Positions 1-8,302 of a stretch of 64,000 nt of DNA are shown here, piece after piece. Under the pieces are notes generated by a model that saw only the letters and a program-made list of their open reading frames with translations, made no database searches and was not told where the DNA came from. The DNA is from an uncultured Acidimicrobiales bacterium. GTDB taxonomy: Bacteria; Actinomycetota; Acidimicrobiia; Acidimicrobiales; SHLQ01. The stretch is from NCBI GenBank assembly GCA_938038785.1, contig CALHTB010000048.1, positions 1-64,000 of the forward strand, read 5' to 3'. A program made the translations under genes and the position numbers. Each line of letters opens with the position of its first letter. Positions within the stretch are counted from its first letter, which is position 1.

Positions 1-102
1 ATGCGGCTCACGATAGCTGAGATCGCCAACGACATCGAGACTCGGCTTGCCGGCGACTCTCAACTCTCGACGACAACACAAAACGTCGAAAGCCGCCCGT
101 GA
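1..102 (+). pseudogene. Possible murF N-terminal fragment
   Basis: The frame opens with ATG at base 1 and ends at TGA 100-102 after 33 codons. It begins MRLTIAEIANDIETRL and ends near NVESRP. The pattern LTIAEIA...GD...ESR resembles the first 30-35 residues of MurF, the UDP-MurNAc-tripeptide D-Ala-D-Ala ligase, where a D/E-S-R-x-V-x-x-G-D motif follows. A +1 shift at the end gives PVKGDF, which would continue that motif, but nothing MurF-like follows. It could equally be the 3' end of an unrelated gene truncated by the window edge. Low confidence. Confidence 0.3.
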
Positions 103-117
103 AGGGCGACTTCCGGA

Positions 118-261
118 GTTCGAACGAAGTTCGATACGTGGTCTTCGTAGAACAGCTTTCAAACCCGGTTGAGTCTTCGCCTAGCGACGTTTGGAGCCGC
201 TAGGCGAGAAACTCGGGTTCGAACGAAGTTCAATACAGCCGCAGGCGAGAAACTCGGGTTC
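118..261. repeat. Small repeat cluster, site 1 of a dispersed element
   Basis: Two 18-bp copies of GGCGAGAAACTCGGGTTC lie at 203-220 and 244-261. A 20-bp GTTCGAACGAAGTTCRATAC unit lies at 118-137 and 217-236. A perfect 10-bp inverted repeat (177-186 with 198-207, loop 11) overlaps the first copy. Read on the minus strand, the copies give AACCCGAGTTTCTCGCC followed by a GGCT-rich stretch, which recurs at about 23107-23160 and 55428-55478. The cluster starts right at the stop codon of the histidine kinase gene, so it also forms that gene's 3' untranslated region. Confidence 0.75.
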
Positions 262-1613
262 TAACTCACCGAGAAGCCCACGATTGCACCAGTGGGGTCA
301 GTTGCGTTTCGTGCCCAGGTTTCGCCACCTTGGAGCTCGGCAACACGTTTCACGATCGCTAGACCAATGCCGTTTCCTGGGCGGGTCCGAGCGGTGGGAG
401 ACCGGTAGAAGCGATCGAACACGAACTCGAGGTCCTCGGGCGGAATACCTTCGCCCTGGTCACGCACCTCGATCTTTCCATGCGCGACCGTGACGGCCAC
501 CGGTGCAGCTTCAGCGGAGTACTTGATGGCGTTATCGATCAAGTTCGACACCGCCCGACGAACAAGACGAACACGAATTGGGCGAACGTCCTCGCCCCCA
601 TCGACAACAACGTCAATCCGTCGACCGCTGCGCTGCTGATGCTCTGCTGCGACCTCACGAACAAGCGCCGGTAGCGACTGTTCGACCGCGGCCTCGTCTG
701 TACCGCTGGGGTCGGTCGCCAGGACCACGAGCTCGGCAACCAGTTCGCCAAGCTTCTCGACCTCGAGCGCCGAGGTCGAGAGCAACTCTTGGCGCTGGGT
801 GGCGGGCAAATCCGGGGTGGAATCGAGAAGGTCGAGCTTTAGGCGAAGGCTCGTAAGCGGAGTTCGAAGTTCGTGGCTCGCATCGGCGACCAACCGCTGC
901 TGTTGGTCGCGGCTGAGTTCGAGCGCCCCAAGCATCTGGTTGAACGACATGGCGAGGTCACCCACTTCATCGTTGCGATGAACATCGATTGGCGACGGAA
1001 GTTCAGAGCCGAATGACATGTGTCTCGCGGCATTGGCCACCTCGGTGATCGGCGCCGACAGCCGTCTTGCCACCAGTGCCCCGAGCAAACCCGCGACTGC
1101 GATTCCGGCCAGGCTGGCGGCGATGATTTGTTGACGCAATCGAGCGAGTCCCGACTCGAGGTCTTCGATGTTTCGAGCGATTTGGATAATCCCGTTTTGG
1201 CCTCGTCCCCGAATCGGGGCGACCGCCATTCGATAGCGCTCACCGTCTATCTCGATTGTGGAGATCGATGGTGGCGAACCGGGAAGCACACCGGTGACCA
1301 ACGGAAGACCTTCGTCGATCTGGGTCTCTCTTCCAAAGGTCAGCCGGACTCGGGTGAACAGTCGGTCATCGGCTCCACCGGGGTCACCAAACTCCGAACC
1401 TGCGGGCGGAAGGAGGCGGCCAGGGCGTCCGCGGTCGTCGCCGTTGTTGTTTGGGGCGAACTGACGCGGCTGTGCGGCCACCCGTAGCAAGCCGTCGTCG
1501 ACAACACCGCGCTGTTCGTTTGCTGAGAGAACCCAAAACGCAGTCGCCATCGCAATGATCGCAATTGCCGCAGCAAGCGCAACAGTTAGTGCCAGCTTTG
1601 CTTGAAGCCTCAT
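261..1613 (-). CDS. Sensor histidine kinase (HAMP-HisKA-HATPase)
   Basis: This is a 450-residue membrane sensor kinase that autophosphorylates a histidine and passes the phosphate to the adjacent response regulator. It has a transmembrane helix at about residues 8-30, an extracytoplasmic sensor segment to about 160, and a second helix at about 163-183. A HAMP linker with DEVGDLAMSFNQML follows. The H-box ASHELRTPL carries phosphoacceptor His247. The ATPase domain shows the N-box (NLIDNAIKY, 357-365), G1 (DQGEGI) and G2 (GNGIGLAIV). Its start overlaps the 3' end of the regulator gene by 4 bp, so the two are co-translated. The signal sensed cannot be read from sequence. The architecture is close to MprB/BaeS-type kinases. 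Confidence 0.95.
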   Translation of the reverse strand: MRLQAKLALTVALAAAIAIIAMATAFWVLSANEQRGVVDDGLLRVAAQPRQFAPNNNGDDRGRPGRLLPPAGSEFGDPGGADDRLFTRVRLTFGRETQIDEGLPLVTGVLPGSPPSISTIEIDGERYRMAVAPIRGRGQNGIIQIARNIEDLESGLARLRQQIIAASLAGIAVAGLLGALVARRLSAPITEVANAARHMSFGSELPSPIDVHRNDEVGDLAMSFNQMLGALELSRDQQQRLVADASHELRTPLTSLRLKLDLLDSTPDLPATQRQELLSTSALEVEKLGELVAELVVLATDPSGTDEAAVEQSLPALVREVAAEHQQRSGRRIDVVVDGGEDVRPIRVRLVRRAVSNLIDNAIKYSAEAAPVAVTVAHGKIEVRDQGEGIPPEDLEFVFDRFYRSPTARTRPGNGIGLAIVKRVAELQGGETWARNATDPTGAIVGFSVS

Positions 1614-2302
1614 GCAGAAACCCTTGCGACGTAGCCAATGCCCCGCTTGGTGTGGATAAGGCGCGAGCCACCATCGGCTTCCAATTTCTTGCGAAGCGAA
1701 GACACAAACACTTCGAGGCTATTCGAGGAGCTGTCGTCATCGAACCCCCAAACTGCGAGCTGAATGTCATGACGGTCGAGCACGCGGTCTTTGTGCTCGA
1801 GGAGATGCTCGAGCAGGTCAAACTCGATCTTGGTGAGCTCGAGTTCGGTACCTGCTCGAGTGACACGCCTGGTTCGGCGATCGAGCACGACATCGTCAAG
1901 CGCCAGCACTTCGTCGTCGTCGGCCACCGCTACATCAAAGGCTCGGAGCAGCGCCCGAATTCGTGCCAGTAGCTCAGCCAATGCGAAGGGCTTCGGGAGA
2001 TAATCATCGGCTCCTGCGTCGAGGCCCGAGACTTTGTCCTTCACTTCGTAGCGGGCAGTCAACATCAAGATCGGACCGCCAAACCCCGACCCCCGCAGCT
2101 GGCGACACGTTTCGATCCCGTCAATCCCCGGAAGGTTGAGGTCGAGCACGACCAGGTCAACATCACCACTGGCCACGACGCCAAGACCGTCTTCGCCCCG
2201 GTCAACGCCCGACACCCGATAGTTCTGCACGTCGAGAACGACCTCAAGAGCCTCGCGGACCCCCTGGTCGTCTTCGATGATCAGCACATGTGCAGCGGCC
2301 AT
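1610..2302 (-). CDS. OmpR-family response regulator
   Basis: A 230-residue two-domain regulator. The receiver domain (about 5-118) has the acidic pair ED/DD at 10-12, phosphoacceptor Asp54 in VVLDLNLPG, the switch Thr82 in LTAR and Lys104 in KPF. The C-terminal winged helix (about 130-228) ends in the usual RGIGYVARV. It is the first gene of a two-gene operon with the kinase downstream (4-bp overlap). A pair of CCTGAAGG direct repeats 21 bp apart lies just upstream of its start, in the gap shared with the divergent secreted-protein gene. That layout suggests autoregulation and control of the neighbour, which is inference. Confidence 0.95.
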   Translation of the reverse strand: MAAAHVLIIEDDQGVREALEVVLDVQNYRVSGVDRGEDGLGVVASGDVDLVVLDLNLPGIDGIETCRQLRGSGFGGPILMLTARYEVKDKVSGLDAGADDYLPKPFALAELLARIRALLRAFDVAVADDDEVLALDDVVLDRRTRRVTRAGTELELTKIEFDLLEHLLEHKDRVLDRHDIQLAVWGFDDDSSSNSLEVFVSSLRKKLEADGGSRLIHTKRGIGYVARVSA

Positions 2303-2335
2303 ACACGCAACAGTATCGACGCAAGCTAAGAGGAT

Positions 2336-2364
2336 CCTGAAGGACTGTGAGAGAAACCTGAAGG
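2336..2364. promoter_or_regulatory. Putative response-regulator operator (tandem CCTGAAGG)
   Basis: CCTGAAGG occurs at 2336-2343 and again at 2357-2364, start-to-start 21 bp, about two helical turns. Tandem direct half-sites on one DNA face are typical of OmpR-family regulators. The site lies between the divergent regulator gene (start 2302) and the secreted-protein gene (start 2503). The inverted form CCTTCAGG appears again near 3215, followed by a weaker CTCAGG. Function is inferred from layout only. Confidence 0.45.
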
Positions 2365-2502
2365 TTCTTACCCGTGCTTCAGGGAGGGATCAGCGAGAGC
2401 TTGCGCAGCCATCAGATTCTCCTTCCACAGGACCTGTTCGATGATTATCACCGCAACGTGCGGTGCCTCTCCGGAGGATTCGTTGAAGGAAGAAAACCCC
2501 TC

Positions 2503-3144
2503 ATGAAGAACCTAAAGAACCTCTCACTCATCGGCGGCGGCGCTCTCGGCGCAGTTGCACTGACACTCGGAGCTGCCGGTGTAGCCGGCGCTCAAGACGA
2601 GGGTCCAACGCTCGACGAGCCAGCGCCAGTCGAAGAAACTGTCGAAGACGACGCTCGCCCAGAGCGCGGTGACCGCGACGCTCGACGCCAAGCAATTGTC
2701 GACCAGCTCGTCGAGGACGGCGTGATCACCGAGGAACAGGCGGAATCGGTAAGCGAAGTTCGTACTGCCTTGCAAGAGCAGCGAGAAGCCCAACGGGCCG
2801 AGCGCCTTGGCGAGATTGCCGACGCAATCGGCATTGATGTCGAAGACCTTGTTGCGGCCAAGGATGCCGGAACTCCGCTGGCCGAGATCGCCGGTGACAA
2901 CCTCCCGGCAGTTGTTGACGTGCTGGTCGACCGGGCAACCGATCGCATCGAGCAAGCTGTGACTGATGGACGGCTTACCCAAGAGCAGGCAGACGAGAAG
3001 CTCGCTGGTCTTGACGAGCGCATTGAAGCTCGCCTCGAGAATGGCGGAGGCTTCGGCAACAAGGGCGAAGGCCGACGAGGCAAGGGGCATCGAGGACACG
3101 GCCCTCGCGGCGCCGACGCCCCCGCCGAGACCGCAACTGCCTAG
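2503..3144 (+). CDS. Secreted acidic/helical protein with D-G-x-(I/L)-T-x-E-Q-A repeats
   Basis: The start chosen is the ATG at 2503, after GAAGGAAG. It gives MKNLKNLSLIGGGALGAVAL and a signal peptide with a likely cut after GVAGA (about residue 30). The frame is open further upstream, but that extension lacks a ribosome site. The mature part is acidic and helical. Two related segments, DGVITEEQA and DGRLTQEQA, each follow an amphipathic helix, the pattern found in small exported SHOCT-like or YckD-like proteins. The C-terminus is Gly/Arg/His-rich (GRRGKGHRGHGPRG) and may bind metal or polyanions. The gene diverges from a two-component operon with a shared putative operator, so it may be a target of that system. 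Exact function unknown. About 213 residues. Confidence 0.8.
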   Translation: MKNLKNLSLIGGGALGAVALTLGAAGVAGAQDEGPTLDEPAPVEETVEDDARPERGDRDARRQAIVDQLVEDGVITEEQAESVSEVRTALQEQREAQRAERLGEIADAIGIDVEDLVAAKDAGTPLAEIAGDNLPAVVDVLVDRATDRIEQAVTDGRLTQEQADEKLAGLDERIEARLENGGGFGNKGEGRRGKGHRGHGPRGADAPAETATA

Positions 3145-3330
3145 CGCGTGATATTGCCTGATGCTGCCTAAAGCAGCGTGATACTGCCTAACCGATAATG
3201 GGTTTCTTACCTTTCCTTCAGGAAACGCTCAGGAACCACTTGCTTGCGTCTCGGACTGTATGGACGGCAAACAGCAAGAGTGAGGCGGCGGACGCTTATC
3301 AGGAATCTCGAGCTGCAGGCGCCAAAACGT

Positions 3331-3368
3331 AGGAATCGGTGCTTCCGGGCACCGATTCCTCCAGTTTT
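3331..3368. terminator. Bidirectional rho-independent terminator
   Basis: A perfect 12-bp stem AGGAATCGGTGC (3331-3342) pairs with GCACCGATTCCT (3349-3360) around a 6-nt loop. TTTT follows on the plus side and CAAAA precedes it, which serves the minus strand. It sits between the convergent secreted-protein gene and nfuA. Confidence 0.8.
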
Positions 3369-3388
3369 ACCCCAACCACAGAGGTATA

Positions 3389-3427
3389 TCTCCTAGAGAA
3401 CAACGGTCTCTAGGAGAACAACGGTCT
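3389..3427. repeat. Hairpin with overlapping direct repeat downstream of nfuA
   Basis: TCTCCTAGAGA (3389-3399) and TCTCTAGGAGA (3407-3417) form a perfect 11-bp stem with a 7-nt loop. A 14-bp direct repeat GAGAACAACGGTCT lies at 3396-3409 and 3414-3427. It lies directly after the nfuA stop codon on the minus strand, so it may act as a terminator or mRNA 3' stabiliser. There is no U-tract. Confidence 0.5.
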
Positions 3428-3432
3428 GGTGT

Positions 3433-4110
3433 CTAGCTGTAGAACGGGTTCTCGCCCTGCGAGTGATCGGTCGCATCGATCACTTCGGTGACCTCGGGGA
3501 TCATGTCCATAATCGAAGTCTTGATGCCCTCGGTGAGGGTCATTGCGCTCATCGAGCACCCCTGGCAACCGCCACCCATGAGCACGTGTACCTCGGTGTC
3601 GTTCTCGACCTTCACCAGGCTGGCGAAACCACCGTGGGCGGCCAGCGCTGGGTTGATGCTCTTGTCGAGCAGCTGCTTGACCTTCTCGTCGATGGTGCCG
3701 GTGAGCTCGATGTCTTCGGGGGCCAAAACCGGGGGCCGGTTCGGGTTACGGATGACAAGGCCGCCCTGCATTGGGTTGGACGGAATGTCGAGGGTTGAAC
3801 CCCGCATGTCCTCGACGCTGTCGGCCGGGATGATGATGGTCAGCTGGTCGATCTCGTAGACGTGCGCATCGTCGTCGGCTTCTGAGATCGTCTCGAGCGA
3901 CAGGTCGTAGTCGAATTCGACCCCACGGGTTCCAACGATCATCACCCGCAGTGCGGTGTTCTCGGCGTCGTCCTCGCCGTCGCGGATCTCGAGCACCTTC
4001 TCCATTGCGGCTTCGGTAACAGACAAGACCAGTCCGTCGCCCTCAGCGCTCGGAGCTACCGGCTCATCGCCAGCTGCATCGGTCTCGGTGGTGTCGGTGG
4101 CATCACTCAT
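3433..4110 (-). CDS. nfuA: NfuA-type iron-sulfur carrier protein
   Basis: A 225-residue Fe-S cluster carrier that would receive assembled clusters and pass them to apo-enzymes in the cytosol. After an acidic tail of about 25 residues comes a degenerate A-type (HesB-like) domain (about 27-130) without the usual cysteines. A NifU C-terminal domain follows (about 140-215), with HGGFASLVKV and the cluster motif GGGCQGCSMS, whose CxxC binds the cluster between two subunits. This order matches NfuA rather than NifU. The gene stands alone between two terminators. No other suf or isc gene is in the window. Confidence 0.9.
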   Translation of the reverse strand: MSDATDTTETDAAGDEPVAPSAEGDGLVLSVTEAAMEKVLEIRDGEDDAENTALRVMIVGTRGVEFDYDLSLETISEADDDAHVYEIDQLTIIIPADSVEDMRGSTLDIPSNPMQGGLVIRNPNRPPVLAPEDIELTGTIDEKVKQLLDKSINPALAAHGGFASLVKVENDTEVHVLMGGGCQGCSMSAMTLTEGIKTSIMDMIPEVTEVIDATDHSQGENPFYS

Positions 4111-4131
4111 AGGGTCAGGGTACCAATGATC

Positions 4132-4173
4132 TGTACACAGTTTGCCTACCTATACGGTCTGAAACTGTGTACA
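4132..4173. terminator. Hairpin after the ABC-F gene
   Basis: TGTACACAGTTT (4132-4143) and AAACTGTGTACA (4162-4173) form a perfect 12-bp inverted repeat around an 18-nt spacer, just after the stop codon of the ABC-F gene on the minus strand. There is no long U-tract, so termination is likely but not certain. The stem vaguely resembles the TTTGTGCACTT hairpins at 18171 and 25295. Confidence 0.5.
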
Positions 4174-4183
4174 AATCTTTGGG

Positions 4184-5935
4184 TTAGCTGTCGGCCTCTT
4201 CGCTGAGCTCGAGCCAACGCTCTTCGAGCGTTTCGATTTCGGCGACGACCGGGGTTAGCAAGTCACTCACCCGCATGAGCTCTTCGTGGTCTGAACCGGC
4301 CGCCTCGAGATCAGCGGTGAGGGTCGTGCGCTTCTTGTCGAGGCGGGCCATGTCTTTTTCGACGGTCTTCAACTCGTGACGAATCGTGCTGGCTGATCGC
4401 CCACCGGAGTTCTTCGACTTTTTCGGCGCGTCGGAAGTGCGTTTGGTCGAGTCGTTCTTCGACGACGCGTTCTGCGACCGGCGCAGCTTGTCGTACGCCT
4501 CGTAGCCACCGGGAAGCCGGCTTACGGATCCTCCCCCGTCGAACACGATCACATCGTCGACAGTCCGTTCGAGAAACGCCCGATCGTGGCTCACCACGAT
4601 GACGGCCCCCGGGAAGTCCTCAAGGAACCCCTCGAGCACACGCAACGTGTCGAGGTCGAGGTCGTTGGTCGGCTCGTCGAGCAGCAACACATTGGGCTTA
4701 CGCGCCAAAGTAATCAGCAGCTGCAGCCGTCGCCGTTCGCCGCCGCTCAACAACTCGATGGGCGCGTACTGGGCATCGCTGTCGAACCAGAAGCTCTCCA
4801 TCAGCTGCACGTCGGGCCAGTCGGGCTTCACTGCATCCTCACCGACAACGGCCTGCCACACCCGCATCTGCGGGTTGAGCTCGATACCGCGCTGGTCGAA
4901 CAACTCCATGACCACCGTCGACCCGATCGTTACCGTGCCGTTTGTTGGTTCACGTTGACCCGAGATGACATCGAGCAGCGTGGACTTGCCAGTGCCATTC
5001 GAACCGACAATTCCCAGCCGTTCGCGCGGGTCGATCGCAAGTTGGACGCCGCGAAACAACGGGTCGTGATCGGGATGAGCGAACTCAACATTGGACAGGT
5101 CGATCACATCGTTGCCCAACCGGGGTGTGCCGAAGTGCAGATCGAGCGAACCCGAGCGCGCCGCTTCTTGCGGCCGGGCGTTGACGATCTCGGTGGCGCT
5201 TCGGATGCGCGCCTTGGCCTTACTTGTTCTCGCAGGCGCTCCACGACGCAACCAGGCCAGCTCGGTGCGGGCCAGGTTGGCTCGCACCTTCTCGGCCTGA
5301 GCAGCTTGCTCTTCGCGAAGGGCGCGACCTTCGAGGTACGCGTCGTATCCACCCTCGTGCACGAAGGCTGAGCCGCGGTCGAGTTCGAGCACACGGTTGG
5401 TCACCCGGTCGAGCACATGGCGATCGTGTGTGACCAGCAGCAACCCACCCTTGTAGGCCGACAGCCGCTTCTCCAGCCATTCGATTGCATCGACATCGAG
5501 GTGGTTAGTGGGCTCGTCAAGAATGAGCAGATCGCTCGGATGAACAAGCGCCCGAGCCAAGGCAACACGTTTTGCTTCGCCCCCTGACAGCTGTGCAACA
5601 GGAGTGTCTTCGCGGCCTCCCATGCCCAGCTTGTCGAGTACTGCATCGATCTCCCACGACTCGCCGCCCACATGGGTAACGGCGTCTCGCACGGTGCCCG
5701 AACCAAGGTCGGGGTTCTGATCGAGAGCGGCGATGCGGACGTCGCGACCGCGACGAACCGACCCGCTTTCGGGCTCGCGGTTGCCAATCAGCACATCGAT
5801 AAGCGACGACTTTCCGGTGCCATTTAGGCCCACCAAACCAATACGATCCCCCGTCGAAATCGTTACAGAAACGTCCCGAAACAGGTCTCGACCCGGTCGA
5901 ATCATGGTCACATCGGTCGCGTCGATCAAAATCAT
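4184..5935 (-). CDS. uup: ABC-F family ATPase (Uup-like)
   Basis: A 583-residue soluble protein with two ABC ATPase domains and no membrane segment, as in ABC-F proteins that act on the ribosome. Domain 1 (about 1-220) has Walker A GLNGTGKSS, signature LSGGEAKRVALARAL and Walker B LILDEPTNHLD. A linker rich in Arg/Ala/Glu (about 220-270) is the P-site tRNA interaction region. Domain 2 (about 290-470) has GSNGTGKST, LSGGERRRLQ and LLLDEPTNDLD. A Lys/Ser-rich linker and a C-terminal coiled coil (about 515-583, RLDKKRTTL...LEERW) match the Uup C-terminal domain, which can bind DNA. ABC-F resistance proteins are a less likely alternative. Confidence 0.9.
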   Translation of the reverse strand: MILIDATDVTMIRPGRDLFRDVSVTISTGDRIGLVGLNGTGKSSLIDVLIGNREPESGSVRRGRDVRIAALDQNPDLGSGTVRDAVTHVGGESWEIDAVLDKLGMGGREDTPVAQLSGGEAKRVALARALVHPSDLLILDEPTNHLDVDAIEWLEKRLSAYKGGLLLVTHDRHVLDRVTNRVLELDRGSAFVHEGGYDAYLEGRALREEQAAQAEKVRANLARTELAWLRRGAPARTSKAKARIRSATEIVNARPQEAARSGSLDLHFGTPRLGNDVIDLSNVEFAHPDHDPLFRGVQLAIDPRERLGIVGSNGTGKSTLLDVISGQREPTNGTVTIGSTVVMELFDQRGIELNPQMRVWQAVVGEDAVKPDWPDVQLMESFWFDSDAQYAPIELLSGGERRRLQLLITLARKPNVLLLDEPTNDLDLDTLRVLEGFLEDFPGAVIVVSHDRAFLERTVDDVIVFDGGGSVSRLPGGYEAYDKLRRSQNASSKNDSTKRTSDAPKKSKNSGGRSASTIRHELKTVEKDMARLDKKRTTLTADLEAAGSDHEELMRVSDLLTPVVAEIETLEERWLELSEEADS

Positions 5936-5997
5936 CAGTTCATAACAGTACCCGGGCGATTCACACCTTTTCGTGGGGCCGGTTACGCTGAACTGCT

Positions 5998-7872
5998 GTG
6001 AGTGATGTATGGCAAGGCCCCGGTTGGTGGTTGGCCTCAGATGGCAAGTGGTATCCCGCTGATGCGGAACCAGGCGCTGTCTATGACGGCAACCTTCCCA
6101 GCGATGACGATTCGTCCACGAGCGCGCCCGCGGCGGCTGCAGAAGAACCTGCGGTCGGTGCCGACACGCTGGTCGATACCGAGCACAGCCTCGTTGAACC
6201 TGAGATGCCGCTCGGCAGCCCCGATGTTGATGTTGACGCCGACCTCGTCACCACCCCCGGGCTGCCCGATGTCCCAGAGGTTGCTGCGCCAGAAATGCCC
6301 GAAAGCCCTGACCTCGGAACCGCTACCATCGCCGAGCCCGAGTCGATGCCCGAGCCGATCGTCGAATCCTCGACGGGTGGCTGGCAAGCAATTGACGACG
6401 TCCCCGAAGCCGAACCAGAACCTGACCTCGAAGCCGAAGCGTTCGCTTCGCTAGCCCGCACCGGCCCAACTACCGAAGAAGACGGTTGGACGAGTGCCTT
6501 CGAGCAGCGCCAGGCCGACGGAGAGGTACTCGACGATCTTCCCCGGAACGCTGAGACTCTCGAAGCGCCAGAAATGCCTCCGCCGGGAACGATCAGCCTG
6601 TCCGACCTCGGTGAAGTACCGCCAGCACCAGCAATCACCCCCATCCCCGATGTGACAGTTCCCGACGTCGCTGTTCCCGACGTCGCAGTACCAGATGTCG
6701 CTGTTCCCGATGTCGCTGTCCCAGACATGGCGGTACCCGACGTCGTTGTTCCAGATGTCGTTATTCCAGATGTCCCCATGCCCGAGGTCGCAGTGCCGGA
6801 CGTATCGACCCCCGACATCGCAGTACCAGATGTCGTTGTTCCAGATGTCCCCATGCCCGAGGTCGCAGTGCCGGACATATCGGCCCCCGACATCGCAGTG
6901 CCGGACGTGTCAGCCCCTGACATCGGAGTGCCAGATGTCTCCATGCCCGATGTCGCAGTGCCCGACGTGTCGGCTCCCGACATCGCGGTACCAGATGTCT
7001 CAGTGCCCAACCCGAACCTCTCCGCAACAGTTCCTCAGGTAACCAGCCCCGAGGCAACCGTTGAAGAAGTGATGCCACTTGGCGGCGAGGCTCCCGACCG
7101 TGCTCAGCCAGCGGTCCCGATAGAACGCCAAGACGCGTGGCGCAAGCCAATTCAGCCCGACATCGAATCGGCGCGAGCCGATCTCACCACCCCGCGCGGG
7201 GCACCCGATGTGGTCGACCTCGCCATTCCCCAGGACGCACCCCCTCAAGAGATCGAGGCACCGAAACGAAACTGGCGAATGTGGCTTGGAGTGCTGCTTG
7301 CGCTTGCCCTTATTGGTCTCATCGCATGGTTCATCGCAATGCTGTTCAGCGGCAACAGCACCACCGACACCGACAGTGCGAGCACCACGTCTGAAGCGGT
7401 GGCAGTAGACGACAGCACAACTGCGCCATCGAGCGACGTCGCCGAAGACGGCGCGACCGCAGTCCCTGACACCACCGAAGATGCCGAGTCTCCAAGCAGT
7501 ACGCAAAGTCAGCAGGCCTCGGTGTTCGATCTCCGGGCAGGCGATTGCATCGTTGGAGACATCGGTGCTGGCCAGGTCACCAAGGTCGAAAAGGTCGACT
7601 GCGAAATTGAGCATCAGTTCGAGGTCTACCGCGAAGCGCTGATCGAGTCGTCAATCACGACCTTCGATGAGACAGCGATCTCGGCATACGCCGAAGAGGT
7701 TTGCCGCACTTCACTAGCCGCCTACATTCCCGCCGACGACGACCGAAACTTGAAGTTCAAGTTCTTGCAGCCAACCGAAGACTCGTGGAACCAGCCGGAG
7801 GATCCAGATCGCGTCATCACCTGCCTGCTCTTCGACGGCGACGACGACCCCTTGATTGGACGGGCAAATTGA
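5998..7872 (+). CDS. Single-pass membrane protein with VPDV pentad repeat and septum-formation-like domain
   Basis: A 624-residue protein starting at GTG 5998. The N-terminus GPGWWLASDGKWYPAD is a short motif common at the start of actinobacterial membrane proteins. Residues about 30-210 are acidic and Pro/Glu-rich. Residues about 217-338 consist of 24 pentads of the type V-P-D-V-A/V/S, with higher-order blocks repeated. A transmembrane helix lies at about 425-452 (MWLGVLLALALIGLIAWFIA). A Ser/Thr/Asp-rich linker follows. The C-terminal domain (about 507-615, FDLRAGDCI...VDCEIEHQFEVY) has paired cysteines and resembles the actinobacterial Septum_form (PF13845) fold. The repeat arm should be cytosolic and the C-terminus outside. 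The downstream glutaredoxin gene overlaps its stop codon. Confidence 0.8.
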   Translation: MSDVWQGPGWWLASDGKWYPADAEPGAVYDGNLPSDDDSSTSAPAAAAEEPAVGADTLVDTEHSLVEPEMPLGSPDVDVDADLVTTPGLPDVPEVAAPEMPESPDLGTATIAEPESMPEPIVESSTGGWQAIDDVPEAEPEPDLEAEAFASLARTGPTTEEDGWTSAFEQRQADGEVLDDLPRNAETLEAPEMPPPGTISLSDLGEVPPAPAITPIPDVTVPDVAVPDVAVPDVAVPDVAVPDMAVPDVVVPDVVIPDVPMPEVAVPDVSTPDIAVPDVVVPDVPMPEVAVPDISAPDIAVPDVSAPDIGVPDVSMPDVAVPDVSAPDIAVPDVSVPNPNLSATVPQVTSPEATVEEVMPLGGEAPDRAQPAVPIERQDAWRKPIQPDIESARADLTTPRGAPDVVDLAIPQDAPPQEIEAPKRNWRMWLGVLLALALIGLIAWFIAMLFSGNSTTDTDSASTTSEAVAVDDSTTAPSSDVAEDGATAVPDTTEDAESPSSTQSQQASVFDLRAGDCIVGDIGAGQVTKVEKVDCEIEHQFEVYREALIESSITTFDETAISAYAEEVCRTSLAAYIPADDDRNLKFKFLQPTEDSWNQPEDPDRVITCLLFDGDDDPLIGRAN

Positions 7873-8198
7873 GCGACACCACGATCGATTTCTACTGGCG
7901 ACCAGGATGTCCGTTCTGCATGAATCTCGAGCGCAGTCTCGAGAAACTCGATCTGCCACTGAACAAGATGAACATCTGGGATAAGCCCGCCCATGCCGAA
8001 ACAGTTCGGTCGATCGCCAACGGCAACGAGACCGTTCCAACCGTGGTCATCGGCGACGCCAAGATGGTTAACCCAAATGCTGGGCAGGTGCTACAGGCAA
8101 TCGAAGCCCAGGCTCCCGAGCTGATGCCCGACGGGGTTGAAGCACCACGCCCAGGCAAGTTTGCTCAAAAGCTGAACAAGCTCCTCGGCGGCGAATAG
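7869..8198 (+). CDS. Glutaredoxin/mycoredoxin-like protein
   Basis: The start is a TTG at 7869 that overlaps the TGA of the upstream gene, implying translational coupling. The product is 109 residues. It has a thioredoxin fold with redox motif CPFC (Cys14, Cys17) in WRPGCPFCMNLE, the cis-Pro segment TVPTVVIGD, and a helix-forming C-terminus with LNKLLGGE. Actinobacteria use mycothiol, so this is probably a mycoredoxin-type enzyme that reduces mixed disulfides. The family is seen directly, while substrate and partner are inferred. A strong terminator follows. Confidence 0.85.
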   Translation: MSDTTIDFYWRPGCPFCMNLERSLEKLDLPLNKMNIWDKPAHAETVRSIANGNETVPTVVIGDAKMVNPNAGQVLQAIEAQAPELMPDGVEAPRPGKFAQKLNKLLGGE

Positions 8199-8212
8199 CC
8201 ACCTGACTCACT

Positions 8213-8255
8213 AGTTCCTGTGTCGACGCGTTCTGCGTCGACACAGGAACTTTTT
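8213..8255 (+). terminator. Strong rho-independent terminator
   Basis: A perfect 17-bp stem (8213-8229 with 8235-8251, core CCTGTGTCGACGC) with a 5-nt loop is followed by TTTTT and a second T-run. It ends the 5998-8198 operon. Confidence 0.95.
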
Positions 8256-8302
8256 GCTTTTTCGACCTCGGTGTCGCATCCAAACGTCCGAAGTCAGCGT
8301 AT

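Noticed and set aside
118-237. tRNA-like TTCGAA motifs near the left end
   Set aside because: No cloverleaf can be built around them. They belong to the repeat cluster.
3198-3332. A 44-codon frame (starts MGFLPFLQETLRNH) directly followed by a terminator
   Set aside because: No ribosome site, unremarkable composition, and the terminator is better explained by the flanking convergent genes.
6081-7010. Long antisense frame rich in Gly-Thr-Ser repeats
   Set aside because: It is a mirror of the VPDV pentad repeats on the plus strand, with no start signal of its own.
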